Position numbers and translations under genes: made by a program. From contig NZ_CP048117.1 in the NCBI RefSeq assembly GCF_000469135.2, positions 1,897,501 to 1,961,500 on the forward strand: 64,000 bases of DNA, given 5' to 3'. Shown in pieces: positions 55,738 through 63,961 of this stretch (the stretch's first letter is position 1; each line of letters begins with the position of its first letter). This stretch comes from Bacillus sp. SB49. GTDB lineage: Bacteria > Bacillota > Bacilli > Bacillales > Halobacillaceae. The notes below the pieces were generated by a model, which was given only the letters and a program-made list of their open reading frames with translations, had not been told where the DNA came from and made no database searches.

Positions 55738-56151
55738 TCACTCCTGTTTTCTGTTGTGTTCTATGATGCTTTTCCACTCAAAGTCTTCATGGTCGAGCGC
55801 ACGGATCATAATGTCTGCCCCTGCTCGGTTCGTTGCTACGGGAATTTGGTGAACATCACAAAGACGTAGAAGAGCGCTTATATCCGGTTCATGCGGCTGA
55901 GCTGTCAAAGGGTCGCGGAAAAACAAAACCATATGCATGTCTTCATCCGCAATTTTCGCACCGATCTGCTGGTCGCCACCAAGGGGTCCGGACTGGAAAC
56001 GTGTAATTTCAAGTCCTGTTTCACTATGGATCTGCATCCCGGTCGTCCCTGTCGCATAAAGATCATGTTTCTTTAAAACCTCTTTGTATCGGTCCGCAAA
56101 CTCTATAATATCTTTCTTTTTCTTGTCGTGAGCGATCAACGCGATTTTCAT
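55738..56151 (-). CDS. mgsA: Methylglyoxal synthase
   Basis: Converts dihydroxyacetone phosphate to methylglyoxal, an overflow route in glycolysis. [10 protein letters not shown] start, ATGTTG phosphate loop, [12 protein letters not shown] and [15 protein letters not shown] carry the active site. 137 aa. AAGGACAG precedes ATG; 18 bp after dapB. Confidence 0.96.
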   Translation of the reverse strand: MKIALIAHDKKKKDIIEFADRYKEVLKKHDLYATGTTGMQIHSETGLEITRFQSGPLGGDQQIGAKIADEDMHMVLFFRDPLTAQPHEPDISALLRLCDVHQIPVATNRAGADIMIRALDHEDFEWKSIIEHNRKQE

Positions 56152-56169
56152 CTGTCCTTCTCCCTCTCT

Positions 56170-56970
56170 TCAGTCAAGTAAATGCTCTAAACCGTACACA
56201 AGCATATCCAGTTCCATTACCTTTTCGGAGGCAAGTTTAACACCACTCATGAAAGATTCCCGATGTATGGAATCATGCTTGACGGTAAGCGTCTCTCCAA
56301 GCCCTCCAAAAGTCACCTCCTGATGCGCCACAAGGCCCGGCAGGCGCATACTATGTATCCTCATACCTTCAACATCTGCTCCTCTGGCACCAGGCAGCGT
56401 TTCCTTTTCTTCCGGATGTCCCTGTTTGTGAGCCTCTCTCACTTCTTTAATGAGCTCCGCCGTTTTCAATGCCGTCCCTGAAGGTGCATCAAGTTTTTGA
56501 TCATGGTGCTTTTCGATAATTTCCACATCAGGGAAATATTTGGCCGCCCATTTAGAGAACTGCATCATCAAAACTGCTCCAATGGCAAAGTTTGGAGCGA
56601 TGACCGCACCAATTTTATTCTTTTCTGCAAGCGCCGTAAGTTCGCGGAGCTCCTCTTCCGTGAAGCCTGTTGTTCCTACAACCGGACGTACACCGTTCTC
56701 CAGCGCCAGCTTCGTGTGCTTATACCCGTTTTCAGGCGTTGTCAGATCCACAAGTACGTCCGCATCTGTTTCTGCGAGGCAGACGGCCGCATCGGTGTAA
56801 ATAAGCGCTTCCGATTCAGTCAGTCCTTTAATCTCTTTTACCCGCATGCCGTCATTCTTACGATCGATACAGGCAGCAAGGATGAGCGATTCCTCTTTTT
56901 CAATCATTTGCAAAGCTTCTTTCCCCATCTTGCCACGCGGTCCTGCAACGATTACTTTGATTTCATTCAT
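56170..56970 (-). CDS. dapB: 4-hydroxy-tetrahydrodipicolinate reductase
   Basis: Reductase for lysine, diaminopimelate and spore dipicolinate supply. Rossmann [14 protein letters not shown] at residues 10-23, [12 protein letters not shown], and catalytic [18 protein letters not shown]. 266 aa. The ATG overlaps the ypjD stop by 8 bp with GGGAG upstream. Confidence 0.96.
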   Translation of the reverse strand: MNEIKVIVAGPRGKMGKEALQMIEKEESLILAACIDRKNDGMRVKEIKGLTESEALIYTDAAVCLAETDADVLVDLTTPENGYKHTKLALENGVRPVVGTTGFTEEELRELTALAEKNKIGAVIAPNFAIGAVLMMQFSKWAAKYFPDVEIIEKHHDQKLDAPSGTALKTAELIKEVREAHKQGHPEEKETLPGARGADVEGMRIHSMRLPGLVAHQEVTFGGLGETLTVKHDSIHRESFMSGVKLASEKVMELDMLVYGLEHLLD

Positions 56971-57307
56971 GTCCAGAACTCCCTTCTTTTCTTGTCCATC
57001 TATCTTTGTCTCTCGTCTCGATTTTACTCATGGATCGTTCAAACGCTTCTGACAAATCCATATCTAGAGAGTTGGCGAAGCAAGTCAATACGAAAAGTAC
57101 ATCTCCAAGCTCTTCTTCCAGTGCTTTATCCGCTTCCGTCTCTTTTTTTGGCTTTTCTCCGTACCTGTGGTTAATCTCCCTCGCCATCTCTCCGACCTCT
57201 TCCGTTAATCGTGCCTGAAGAGCAAGCGGCGAAAAATAGCCCTCTTTGAATTGCGATATGTAACGGTCCACACGTTCCTGAATATCATTCGTCGTGTAAT
57301 TGCCCAT
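56963..57307 (-). CDS. ypjD: MazG-like nucleotide pyrophosphohydrolase YpjD
   Basis: 114-aa all-alpha NTP pyrophosphatase. Metal-binding acids [15 protein letters not shown] and [16 protein letters not shown] fit the EExxE...ExxD pattern. Probably clears aberrant nucleotides. First gene of the ten-gene operon, 17 bp from a promoter -10, so its leader is short. Confidence 0.92.
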   Translation of the reverse strand: MGNYTTNDIQERVDRYISQFKEGYFSPLALQARLTEEVGEMAREINHRYGEKPKKETEADKALEEELGDVLFVLTCFANSLDMDLSEAFERSMSKIETRDKDRWTRKEGSSGHE

Positions 57308-57323
57308 GAAACCCCTCTTTTCT

Positions 57324-57352
57324 AGTATAAACTCTCTCTAAATGTTAGCCAA
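57324..57352 (-). promoter_or_regulatory. Promoter of the ypjD-dinG operon
   Basis: Minus strand TTGGCT and TATACT with a 17-base spacer; start site about 10 bp before the ypjD ATG. Confidence 0.7.
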
Positions 57353-57402
57353 TAGGACGGCTTTTGACAAATCATTTAGCTTTTCTACAAGACCATACAC
57401 TA

Positions 57403-57431
57403 TTGCCGGCTGTCGACACTATAACTATAAT
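57403..57431 (+). promoter_or_regulatory. Promoter of ypjC
   Basis: TTGCCG and TATAAT with a 17-base spacer, 33 bp before the TTG start. Confidence 0.7.
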
Positions 57432-57463
57432 GGAAAATGGACAGATTTTATGGAGGTGGTCGT

Positions 57464-58336
57464 TTGAAAGTTTTCGGTTTGCGCTTGAAGAACATCCTGT
57501 TTATTTTGATCGGTTCCGCTGTCTTCTCATTTGGGCTGGTCCACTTTAATATTCAGAATCAGCTTGGAGAAGGTGGTTTCACAGGGATTACTCTGCTCCT
57601 TCTTTATCTGTTTAATTGGGACCCGGCCGTCATGAATATTGTGCTCAACATTCCAGTCCTTATCATTGGTTGGAAGAGCTTGGGGAGAGTCACGTTTTAC
57701 TACTCTTTAATCGGTATCGTCGCTGTATCCGTCTTCATTAAAATTTCCCAATTGTATATGATCGATATCCCTTTATCGTCTGATATGACACTTGCGGCTT
57801 TATTTGCAGGGGTTTTCATAGGAATTGGGCTCGGAATCATCTTTCGATACGGGGGAACGACCGGAGGGGTGGATATCATTGCCCGCCTGATTAATAAATA
57901 TTTCGGCTGGAGTATGGGACGGGCAATGTTCGCCTTCGACGCGGTCGTCATCCTTGTCTCGATCCTTACTTACCTGGACCATATCCGCGGCATGTACACT
58001 CTACTGGCCGTGTTCATAGGTGCCAGGGTCATTGATTTCATCCAGGAAGGTGCCTATGCTGCAAGAGGGACGACCATTATTTCCGAGAAAAGCGAGGAAA
58101 TATCGAAACGTGTCATGGAAGAAATGGACAGAGGTGTAACGGTACTGGAAGGCCGGGGTTCATTCTCTGGCGCCAAGCGCGATGTCCTGTACTGCGTCAT
58201 TGCCAAAAACGAAATCGTACGGTTGAAATCAATCATAGACCACATTGATCCGCACGCCTTCGTCGCAGTCAATCATGTACACGATGTCATGGGAGAAGGA
58301 TTCACCTTGGATGAGAATAAAAATCCTATTGAATAA
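57464..58336 (+). CDS. ypjC: YitT/YpjC family membrane protein (DUF161-DUF2179)
   Basis: 290 aa: five or six spans in the first 190 residues with FNIQNQLGEGGFTGI and FRYGGTTGGVDIIARLI, then a soluble DUF2179 domain (IISEKSEEISKRVMEEMDRG ... HDVMGEGF). Function unknown, likely transport. TTG at 57464 follows GGAGG by seven bases and gives the B. subtilis YpjC length; the ATG at 57437 lacks a site. Confidence 0.88.
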   Translation: MKVFGLRLKNILFILIGSAVFSFGLVHFNIQNQLGEGGFTGITLLLLYLFNWDPAVMNIVLNIPVLIIGWKSLGRVTFYYSLIGIVAVSVFIKISQLYMIDIPLSSDMTLAALFAGVFIGIGLGIIFRYGGTTGGVDIIARLINKYFGWSMGRAMFAFDAVVILVSILTYLDHIRGMYTLLAVFIGARVIDFIQEGAYAARGTTIISEKSEEISKRVMEEMDRGVTVLEGRGSFSGAKRDVLYCVIAKNEIVRLKSIIDHIDPHAFVAVNHVHDVMGEGFTLDENKNPIE

Positions 58337-58346
58337 AAACACAAAA

Positions 58347-58375
58347 AACCCCCTCGGGATCCGAGGGGGTTCGTT
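58347..58375. terminator. Bidirectional terminator between ypjC and yugP-like gene
   Basis: Eleven-bp stem AACCCCCTCGG/CCGAGGGGGTT, 3-base loop, T-rich on both sides. Confidence 0.88.
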
Positions 58376-59050
58376 TTATTCTTCGTTCATACCTACGAAC
58401 ATGAAGACGAATCGCAGCAATTCAGCGAGTGCGACCAGTGCAGCAGCGACGTAAGTCATCGCAGCAGCATTCAATACTTTCTTCGTCTTCCGTTCTTCAT
58501 CATTACGGATAATGCCGGTGGAAACGAGTTGACTCATCGCTCTATTTGATGCGTCAAATTCGACCGGCAGCGTGACCAATTGGAACAACACGGCAGCTGC
58601 GAAGAAGATGATCCCCACAACAGCAAGCTGCATCATACCAAGAAGAAAACCACCGATAATTAAGAAGATGGAGATGTTGGAACCGAAACTCGCCACAGGT
58701 ACAAGCGCGCTTCTGAAACGCAGGAACGCGTAATCCTGAGCGTCCTGGATGGCATGCCCTACTTCGTGAGCGGCAACAGCAGCGCCTGCAGCGGAACGTC
58801 CATGAAAATTATCTGTGGACAGACGGATAACTTTCGAACGTGGATCATAATGGTCTGTCAGCTGTCCACGTACTTCTTCGACAGCGACATTATACAAACC
58901 GTTGTCATCTAATATCTTTCGTGCGACTTCTGCTCCGGACATAGCGGATGATGTCGGTACTTTTGAGTATTTTTTGTACGTACTTTTAACTTTAGACTGG
59001 GCCCAGATCGGAATGATCAGAATCAGGGCGAAATAAATGAGAAAACTCAT
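58376..59050 (-). CDS. yugP: YugP-type zinc metallopeptidase (neutral zinc protease)
   Basis: 224-aa membrane protease. An N-terminal span, HEVGH in AAHEVGHAIQDAQDYAF, two further spans near 130-165 and a conserved LPVEFDASNRAM segment that supplies the third ligand; a C-terminal span ends the chain. Role unknown, likely membrane protein turnover. In B. subtilis yugP lies elsewhere; here it is inserted between ypjC and ypjB. GGAGG precedes ATG. Confidence 0.92.
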   Translation of the reverse strand: MSFLIYFALILIIPIWAQSKVKSTYKKYSKVPTSSAMSGAEVARKILDDNGLYNVAVEEVRGQLTDHYDPRSKVIRLSTDNFHGRSAAGAAVAAHEVGHAIQDAQDYAFLRFRSALVPVASFGSNISIFLIIGGFLLGMMQLAVVGIIFFAAAVLFQLVTLPVEFDASNRAMSQLVSTGIIRNDEERKTKKVLNAAAMTYVAAALVALAELLRFVFMFVGMNEE

Positions 59051-59113
59051 GGTTCACTCCTCCATCTTGGATGTATTAGCTTAGGTCAATTTTAGTCAAA
59101 ATGTCGGACAAAA

Positions 59114-59812
59114 TCAACTGTTTTGCCTTCTAAGGTTGTGTCTATTTTTTGAACGTGAGGGGTGTTTCCGAATGGCGACATAGGTTAAGGTGACAAGGAT
59201 CGATCCACCGACAACGCCAATCGCAAGCATGAACCCGTCTTCTTTGGGAGACTCTGCTTTTATATAGTTAAGCTCAGCCAACAGCTTCTCCCTTGCCGAC
59301 ATACTCCCACCTGTCATACTGCTTAAGCTGTTGGTAATGATGGAGACGGACTCCTGCCCCAGGATCTCTTCGTAATAAGGACGGTGCATTTCCCATTCAT
59401 ACGTAAGGACAGCTGCCGGAATATTCAGGTCTGAAGCACGATCTGCAAACGAATGAAGTTCTTCCATCATATCCATATCAGATCCGGACTTTTGGGAAGA
59501 GAGGGTTTCAAAAGCTTTAACGATCGTTTTCAGTTCCTCAGCGGACATCCTTTTGTTAACGCGATCCAGGACTGTGGACCAAACGAACTGTTCTTCCATA
59601 GATCTTGTCTTCATATAGTTTTCCATATCAGCGAAACGGTTATACAAGAGCTCTTCCGCAAGCTCCTCTTTCCCGTCGTAGACTAACCGTTCATACTGCT
59701 CCACAAAACCGTCTAAAGAAACAGAAAGATCCACCGTTTTCTCTCCATGAACAGCCACCGGAAATAAAAAGATAAGGGAAGCGATTAATATTATGCTCCA
59801 TGCCCGTCCCAT
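59114..59812 (-). CDS. ypjB: Sporulation-associated protein YpjB
   Basis: 232 aa with an N-terminal signal or anchor (WSIILIASLIFLFPVAVHG), a helical external domain (DGFVEQYERLVYDGKEELAEE) and a C-terminal span near 200-220 with a basic tail. Matches YpjB by position and pattern; its role is reported only as sporulation-related. ATG 59812 has GGAG upstream; the GTG 18 bp earlier overlaps that site. Confidence 0.82.
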   Translation of the reverse strand: MGRAWSIILIASLIFLFPVAVHGEKTVDLSVSLDGFVEQYERLVYDGKEELAEELLYNRFADMENYMKTRSMEEQFVWSTVLDRVNKRMSAEELKTIVKAFETLSSQKSGSDMDMMEELHSFADRASDLNIPAAVLTYEWEMHRPYYEEILGQESVSIITNSLSSMTGGSMSAREKLLAELNYIKAESPKEDGFMLAIGVVGGSILVTLTYVAIRKHPSRSKNRHNLRRQNS

Positions 59813-59868
59813 CCAGCTCTCCCCTCCCACTGAAGTCTTAATTAAAACGTATGTGAGAGAAGAGCTTT

Positions 59869-60453
59869 TTAGACCGTTGGTTTATGCCTTTGCGTCAGTA
59901 TGTATGCGAGTGTTATGCACAAAATGCTCAGCCAAAACGTAAAATAGCCAATTTCATTCATATGTTCGACAATTGCCGGATAAATCGGCATTTGTTCAAA
60001 AACATAATCAATGACGTCATTATGGAGTGTCCACACAGCGGCGAAAGCCAGGTGTCTGAGCTGAATTGCGTAATACGGGGCATACAGAACTCCCTGAACA
60101 GCCATAGCGCTGTGAGAAATGATCAACATATATCCCGTCCACGGCAGGGAACCATATTCCATCATCGTCAGTATATTCATGATGACAGCCCAGACACCGT
60201 ACTTCATTAAGGTAATAAGCGCAAGGGCCTCTATATACGGGACGTTTCGCCCGAAAAGATAAAACCCAAGAAAAATGGTAAAGAACATACTTGCTGTAGG
60301 ACTGTCAGGAACGAAAAGCAGGAACTTAGGTTCTGTGATGGACAACTGTGGTTCGTACCAAATAAATCCATAAATCGTTCCGAATAAATTAACTACAAAT
60401 AAAAGGATAAGAAAAGAACGACTCGTTAATACATAGGAAATAAGACTTCTCAT
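59869..60453 (-). CDS. ypjA: YpjA, DUF1405 membrane protein
   Basis: 194 aa with six or seven hydrophobic spans: FLILLFVVNLFGTIYGF, then YEPQL, SMFFTIFLGFYLFGRN, YGVWAVIMNILTMMEYG and a final span. Conserved HNDVIDYVFEQMPIYP between them. Unknown function; next to the cytochrome bc genes as in B. subtilis. AAGGAGG precedes ATG. Confidence 0.88.
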   Translation of the reverse strand: MRSLISYVLTSRSFLILLFVVNLFGTIYGFIWYEPQLSITEPKFLLFVPDSPTASMFFTIFLGFYLFGRNVPYIEALALITLMKYGVWAVIMNILTMMEYGSLPWTGYMLIISHSAMAVQGVLYAPYYAIQLRHLAFAAVWTLHNDVIDYVFEQMPIYPAIVEHMNEIGYFTFWLSILCITLAYILTQRHKPTV

Positions 60454-60481
60454 GTTCGTGGTGCCTCCTTACATAGATGAA

Positions 60482-60503
60482 GCCGCGCTTATATAAGCGC
60501 GGC
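60482..60503. other. 22-bp perfect palindrome between qcrC and ypjA
   Basis: GCCGCGCTTAT followed directly by its complement. No T tract on either strand, so an intrinsic terminator is unlikely; it may cap the qcr mRNA or attenuate ypjA-ypjB. Confidence 0.6.
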
Positions 60504-60522
60504 GAAAAGATCGGTTCTTTAG

Positions 60523-61422
60523 TTATGATTCTTCCTCTGCAGCCTCTTCAGAATCAGCGGATCCTTCTTCTTCAGAAGCGTCATCCGCACCTTCCTCCGA
60601 CTCCGCTGCATCTTCTTCAGCAGATCCTTCTTCCTCCGATCCGCCGCCTTCACCGGAACCGGCAGAAACGACAAACTCAGCGAGCTGCTGCAGTTCTTCA
60701 TCCGTGCCGCCGAAAATACCAGCAGGCATTTCGCCTTTACCGTTAACGGCGATGTCTTTCACCTGATCCACCGTCAGCTCCGCATCAATGAGGGAAGGGT
60801 AGTTCCCCTGCCCTTGAAGCGCGTCTCCGTGACAGCTCAGGCAGTTCGCTTCGTACACGGCATAGCCCGGATCTGATTTGTCAATCGTTGACTCGACTGC
60901 TTCTATATTAACACCATATTTCTCCGCACGCATCTCGTAATCGGCATGCGTAACAGATTCATATGTCAGCCAGAACGTAGCAATGAATCCGATGAGCATC
61001 AGCCCGACAGCGATCGGGCGTTTATGTGGACGACGTTCAGGTCCGCGGTCAAGAAATGGCGCGAGGAGCAGTGCTCCGAAAGCAAGACCGGGTATGACGA
61101 TTGCTCCGATCACAATATAATCTCCGCCTGCGTACTGATACTTCAAGAATTGGTATAAAAACAGGAAATACCAGTCAGGCAGAGGAATATAACCAGCGTT
61201 GTTCGGGTCTGCCTGCTGCTCGAGCGGTGACGGGTGAGCAGCCGTCAATATCAAAAAGCCGATAAGGAAGACGGATCCGACGAGCCATTCCTTTAAAAGG
61301 AAGTTCGGCCAGAAAGCTTCCGTACGACCGGGATACTCGGAATAATCTTTAGGCAGGTTGGCTTTCTTCTCGGCAGTGACACGTGAATCACCGACAAACT
61401 TCATCCCTTTTCCCCTATGCAC
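60523..61422 (-). CDS. qcrC: Menaquinol:cytochrome c reductase cytochrome c subunit QcrC
   Basis: Fusion of a cytochrome b subunit IV-like part (three spans, about 48-155, with PLPDWYFLFLYQFLKYQ) and a mono-heme cytochrome c domain: heme attachment CLSCH at 194-198, axial Met232 in GEMPAG. Residues 254-299 form an acidic Glu/Asp/Ser/Ala tail with 20 acids in the last 37 and no basic residue. B. subtilis QcrC lacks this tail (about 255 aa). Start is GTG at 61422 with AGGAGGG, giving the family N-terminus HRGKGMKFVGDSR. Confidence 0.96.
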   Translation of the reverse strand: MHRGKGMKFVGDSRVTAEKKANLPKDYSEYPGRTEAFWPNFLLKEWLVGSVFLIGFLILTAAHPSPLEQQADPNNAGYIPLPDWYFLFLYQFLKYQYAGGDYIVIGAIVIPGLAFGALLLAPFLDRGPERRPHKRPIAVGLMLIGFIATFWLTYESVTHADYEMRAEKYGVNIEAVESTIDKSDPGYAVYEANCLSCHGDALQGQGNYPSLIDAELTVDQVKDIAVNGKGEMPAGIFGGTDEELQQLAEFVVSAGSGEGGGSEEEGSAEEDAAESEEGADDASEEEGSADSEEAAEEES

Positions 61423-61451
61423 AGCTATCCCTCCTTTTTAATAAAAAACGT

Positions 61452-62126
61452 TTATAGTGGCCCTGAAATACCTTGTTTCCGGATTAAAATGAAGTGGAAG
61501 GCCATTAATCCGAATAAAGCTGCAGGAAGGAAGAATACGTGAATCGCGAAGAATCGTGTAAGCGTTTGGGCACCGACGATGTCCGGATCTCCCGCTAGCA
61601 GTGTGCGGATTTGATCTCCGATGAATGGTGTTGCTGCAGCGATTTCCAATCCAACCTGTGTTGCGAAGTACGCTTTGTTATCCCATGGAAGCAGATATCC
61701 GGTAAAGCCGAGGCCAAGCATGACGAAGAACAAGAGTACACCAATTACCCAGTTCAACTCACGCGGTTTTTTGTATGCTCCTTGGAAGAAAACCCGCAGC
61801 GTATGTAAAAACAGCATGACGATGACAAGGCTCGCACCCCAGTGGTGCATACCGCGGACAATCTGCCCGTATGCGACTTCACGCTGAAGATAGTATACGG
61901 ATTTCCAGGCATTCTCGATATCGGGAACATAATACATCGTCAGGAACATTCCAGATAAAATTTGAATGACGGTAATGAAGAATGTCAGACCGCCGAAACA
62001 ATAAACAAAAGCTGAAAAGTGATGGGCCGGGTTAACGTGTTCGGGTACTTCATGGTCGGCAATGTCTCTCCACAACGGGGTTACATCAACACGCTCGTCC
62101 ACCCAATCATAAATTTTCTGCAGCAT
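61452..62126 (-). CDS. qcrB: Menaquinol:cytochrome c reductase cytochrome b subunit QcrB
   Basis: Four-span cytochrome b6-type subunit of the bc complex. Heme ligands are in MHHWGASLVIVMLFLHTLR and FAIHVFFLPAALFGLMAFH; GYLLPWDNKAYFAT is at the quinol site. 224 aa. Starts 2 bp after qcrA. Confidence 0.97.
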   Translation of the reverse strand: MLQKIYDWVDERVDVTPLWRDIADHEVPEHVNPAHHFSAFVYCFGGLTFFITVIQILSGMFLTMYYVPDIENAWKSVYYLQREVAYGQIVRGMHHWGASLVIVMLFLHTLRVFFQGAYKKPRELNWVIGVLLFFVMLGLGFTGYLLPWDNKAYFATQVGLEIAAATPFIGDQIRTLLAGDPDIVGAQTLTRFFAIHVFFLPAALFGLMAFHFILIRKQGISGPL

Positions 62127-62128
62127 GA

Positions 62129-62635
62129 TTATGAACCCCCTCTGTCTTTTGCTTCGCCCAAGTAGAGCATGCCCTCTTCCACTTTGTGTTCAAACATTGG
62201 GAGTGGAGCAGTTGGTGGTGTGCCGGGCACATTGACGCCATCCTTTGTATATCGTCCACCGTGGCACGGACAATAAAATTCTTTCGGATATTGTTCGTTG
62301 GAAGCCCAATCCACCGTACAGCCAAGGTGCGTACAAATTGGAGAAAGCGCTATTATTTCATCGTTTCCGTCTCTGTACACCCATGCGGTTTTTTGTACTT
62401 CTGATTCATACCAGGCGTCCACTTGGTCAATAGACCATTCGAAACGCTGCGGTTCATTCGTGATATCATCGACGGAAGCAACGGAGATGAAGTCGCCGCT
62501 TTCTTTCGTCTTCAGCACAGGATCGATGGCGAACCGCACCATCGGTGCCAGCATTCCTGCCGCCATGAAACCGCCTACACCTGTCAATGTATAGTTGAGA
62601 AACTGACGACGGGATACCCGTTTCTTATCACTCAT
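62129..62635 (-). CDS. qcrA: Menaquinol:cytochrome c reductase Rieske iron-sulfur subunit QcrA
   Basis: 168 aa. Twin-arginine signal anchor SRRQFLNYTLTGVGG marks it as a Tat substrate, linking it to the tat genes at 18-19 kb. Rieske 2Fe-2S ligands are CTHLGC and CPCHGG, with the expected spacing. First gene of qcrABC. ATG 62635 after GGGGGGAAAGGA. Confidence 0.96.
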   Translation of the reverse strand: MSDKKRVSRRQFLNYTLTGVGGFMAAGMLAPMVRFAIDPVLKTKESGDFISVASVDDITNEPQRFEWSIDQVDAWYESEVQKTAWVYRDGNDEIIALSPICTHLGCTVDWASNEQYPKEFYCPCHGGRYTKDGVNVPGTPPTAPLPMFEHKVEEGMLYLGEAKDRGGS

Positions 62636-62699
62636 TCCTTTCCCCCCTCTTTTCATCCATGCAACATGGATTTTCCACACCGTTTTACTGACATTTCCA

Positions 62700-62728
62700 A
62701 TGATAGCGCAATCTTATAGCCCGGTCAA
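62700..62728 (-). promoter_or_regulatory. SigA promoter of qcrABC
   Basis: Minus strand TTGACC and TATCAT with a 17-base spacer, leader about 58 nt. Confidence 0.72.
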
Positions 62729-62754
62729 TAAAATATCCAGTCTAGTCAAACTTT

Positions 62755-63219
62755 TCATAATTGCCAGTCATATTGGATTAATTCATTGATCTGACGGGCT
62801 TGTTCCTTAACAAAGGACTGCGTTTCTTTCGATTGGATGTCGCCCTCTTTCATTCCAGGAATCCAGAGCAGCTTTCCATTAAGCTTCGCCTCATATTTTC
62901 TCCATTTACTATCAAATGTAAACAGGAAAACATGTTGGAATGGCTGTGTATTAAAATGACTTATCCATTGATTCAGGCGCTCCCACTCGGTTTCATGGGT
63001 ATTGCTTAAGTAATGATAGTCGGGAGCAAGAAAGATCCGCCCGTGGTATTCTTTCTCTATGAAGTTTGTAAACAGTTGGGTAAGCTCCCTGCGAAAAGCC
63101 TGCTCCGTCATCGATCCGTCCGAAGACGGGTCAAATGGAATCAATGGAATAAGGACGGTGTCGATGTACTGCTTTTCCGGTAAGTACTGTGTAGTATCTG
63201 CTTTTGTCCAGCGCATCAT
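62755..63219 (-). CDS. ypiF: YpiF family protein (DUF2487)
   Basis: 154-aa soluble protein of unknown function. RWTKADTTQYLPEKQYIDTVLIPLIPFD start and HVFLFTFDSKWRKYE fit DUF2487. Position between ypiB and qcrA is conserved in Bacillus. Start at either of two adjacent ATG codons, after AAAGGGAA. Confidence 0.85.
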   Translation of the reverse strand: MMRWTKADTTQYLPEKQYIDTVLIPLIPFDPSSDGSMTEQAFRRELTQLFTNFIEKEYHGRIFLAPDYHYLSNTHETEWERLNQWISHFNTQPFQHVFLFTFDSKWRKYEAKLNGKLLWIPGMKEGDIQSKETQSFVKEQARQINELIQYDWQL

Positions 63220-63326
63220 TCATTCCCTTTCCTAATACTATGTATCTTTTCCTCTATTTTACTATACATCCTGGAAAGCGCAAGCGCATTCATTTTTCAG
63301 AATCATATGGAAGTTCCGATCCAAGC

Positions 63327-63363
63327 AAAAAAAGAGGGGCAGCCGGTGCAGCTCCCCCTCTTT
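63327..63363 (-). terminator. Terminator of ypiB
   Basis: AAAGAGGGG/CCCCCTCTTT outer stem with AGC/GCT inside, then seven T residues on the minus strand. Confidence 0.85.
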
Positions 63364-63366
63364 CCT

Positions 63367-63927
63367 TCATATAAATGTATTTAAATCCTGCTTCACCTGT
63401 TCCAGTTTTACACACAATTCCTGAAAGGTTTCTCTCTCCCCTGCGATCAACGCCTGGTCAATGCGATGCTCAATACTTTTTCTGCGGTAGTTGAGCAGGC
63501 TCAAGGACAGCAGCTGTTCCGCTTCGTTCTTATCACGGTCGTTTAAATAGTAATCTTTCGGAAGGTACGGATTCTCTTCTAGAACCAACGCATACTTAGA
63601 GCATTGCTGAGCATTCTCGAAATTCATTTGAATGTAGACAGGCTCTCCCTGATTCATCCTGAGGTCATGAAAAGATTTCTCGGCATCGTTCGTCATCACC
63701 TGACCTTTATAAAAACGGAAAGGCGGGTCCGACACACCTTGAGCACTGATCTCCATCCCACGGGGGCAAAACTTCACTTCCTGGACGAAATGGACACTGG
63801 ATAAAAGAGACTCATGGTTCATCAAATAATTCAGAATCCAGACGCTTTCTCTCTTTTTTAATTGAAAGTGGTTCAAAAACCAGCGGACAAAATCTTTTTT
63901 CTCATCCACAGAAATCGGTGTTTGCAT
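63367..63927 (-). CDS. ypiB: YpiB family protein (UPF0302)
   Basis: 186-aa protein with a UPF0302 core (VDEKKDFVRWFLNHFQLKKRES, WILNYLMNHESLL) and a C-terminal UPF0302 helical part (LLNYRRKSIEHRIDQAL). Function unknown. AGGAGGGG before ATG. Follows the C-terminal end of an upstream gene by about 34 bp. Confidence 0.87.
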   Translation of the reverse strand: MQTPISVDEKKDFVRWFLNHFQLKKRESVWILNYLMNHESLLSSVHFVQEVKFCPRGMEISAQGVSDPPFRFYKGQVMTNDAEKSFHDLRMNQGEPVYIQMNFENAQQCSKYALVLEENPYLPKDYYLNDRDKNEAEQLLSLSLLNYRRKSIEHRIDQALIAGERETFQELCVKLEQVKQDLNTFI

Positions 63928-63961
63928 AGGCGCCCCTCCTGCGCTTTATTAATCCATCTTG

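Noticed and set aside
57364-57369. TTGACA as a -35 for ypjC
   Set aside because: No -10 at a workable distance; TTGCCG-17-TATAAT at 57403 is better.
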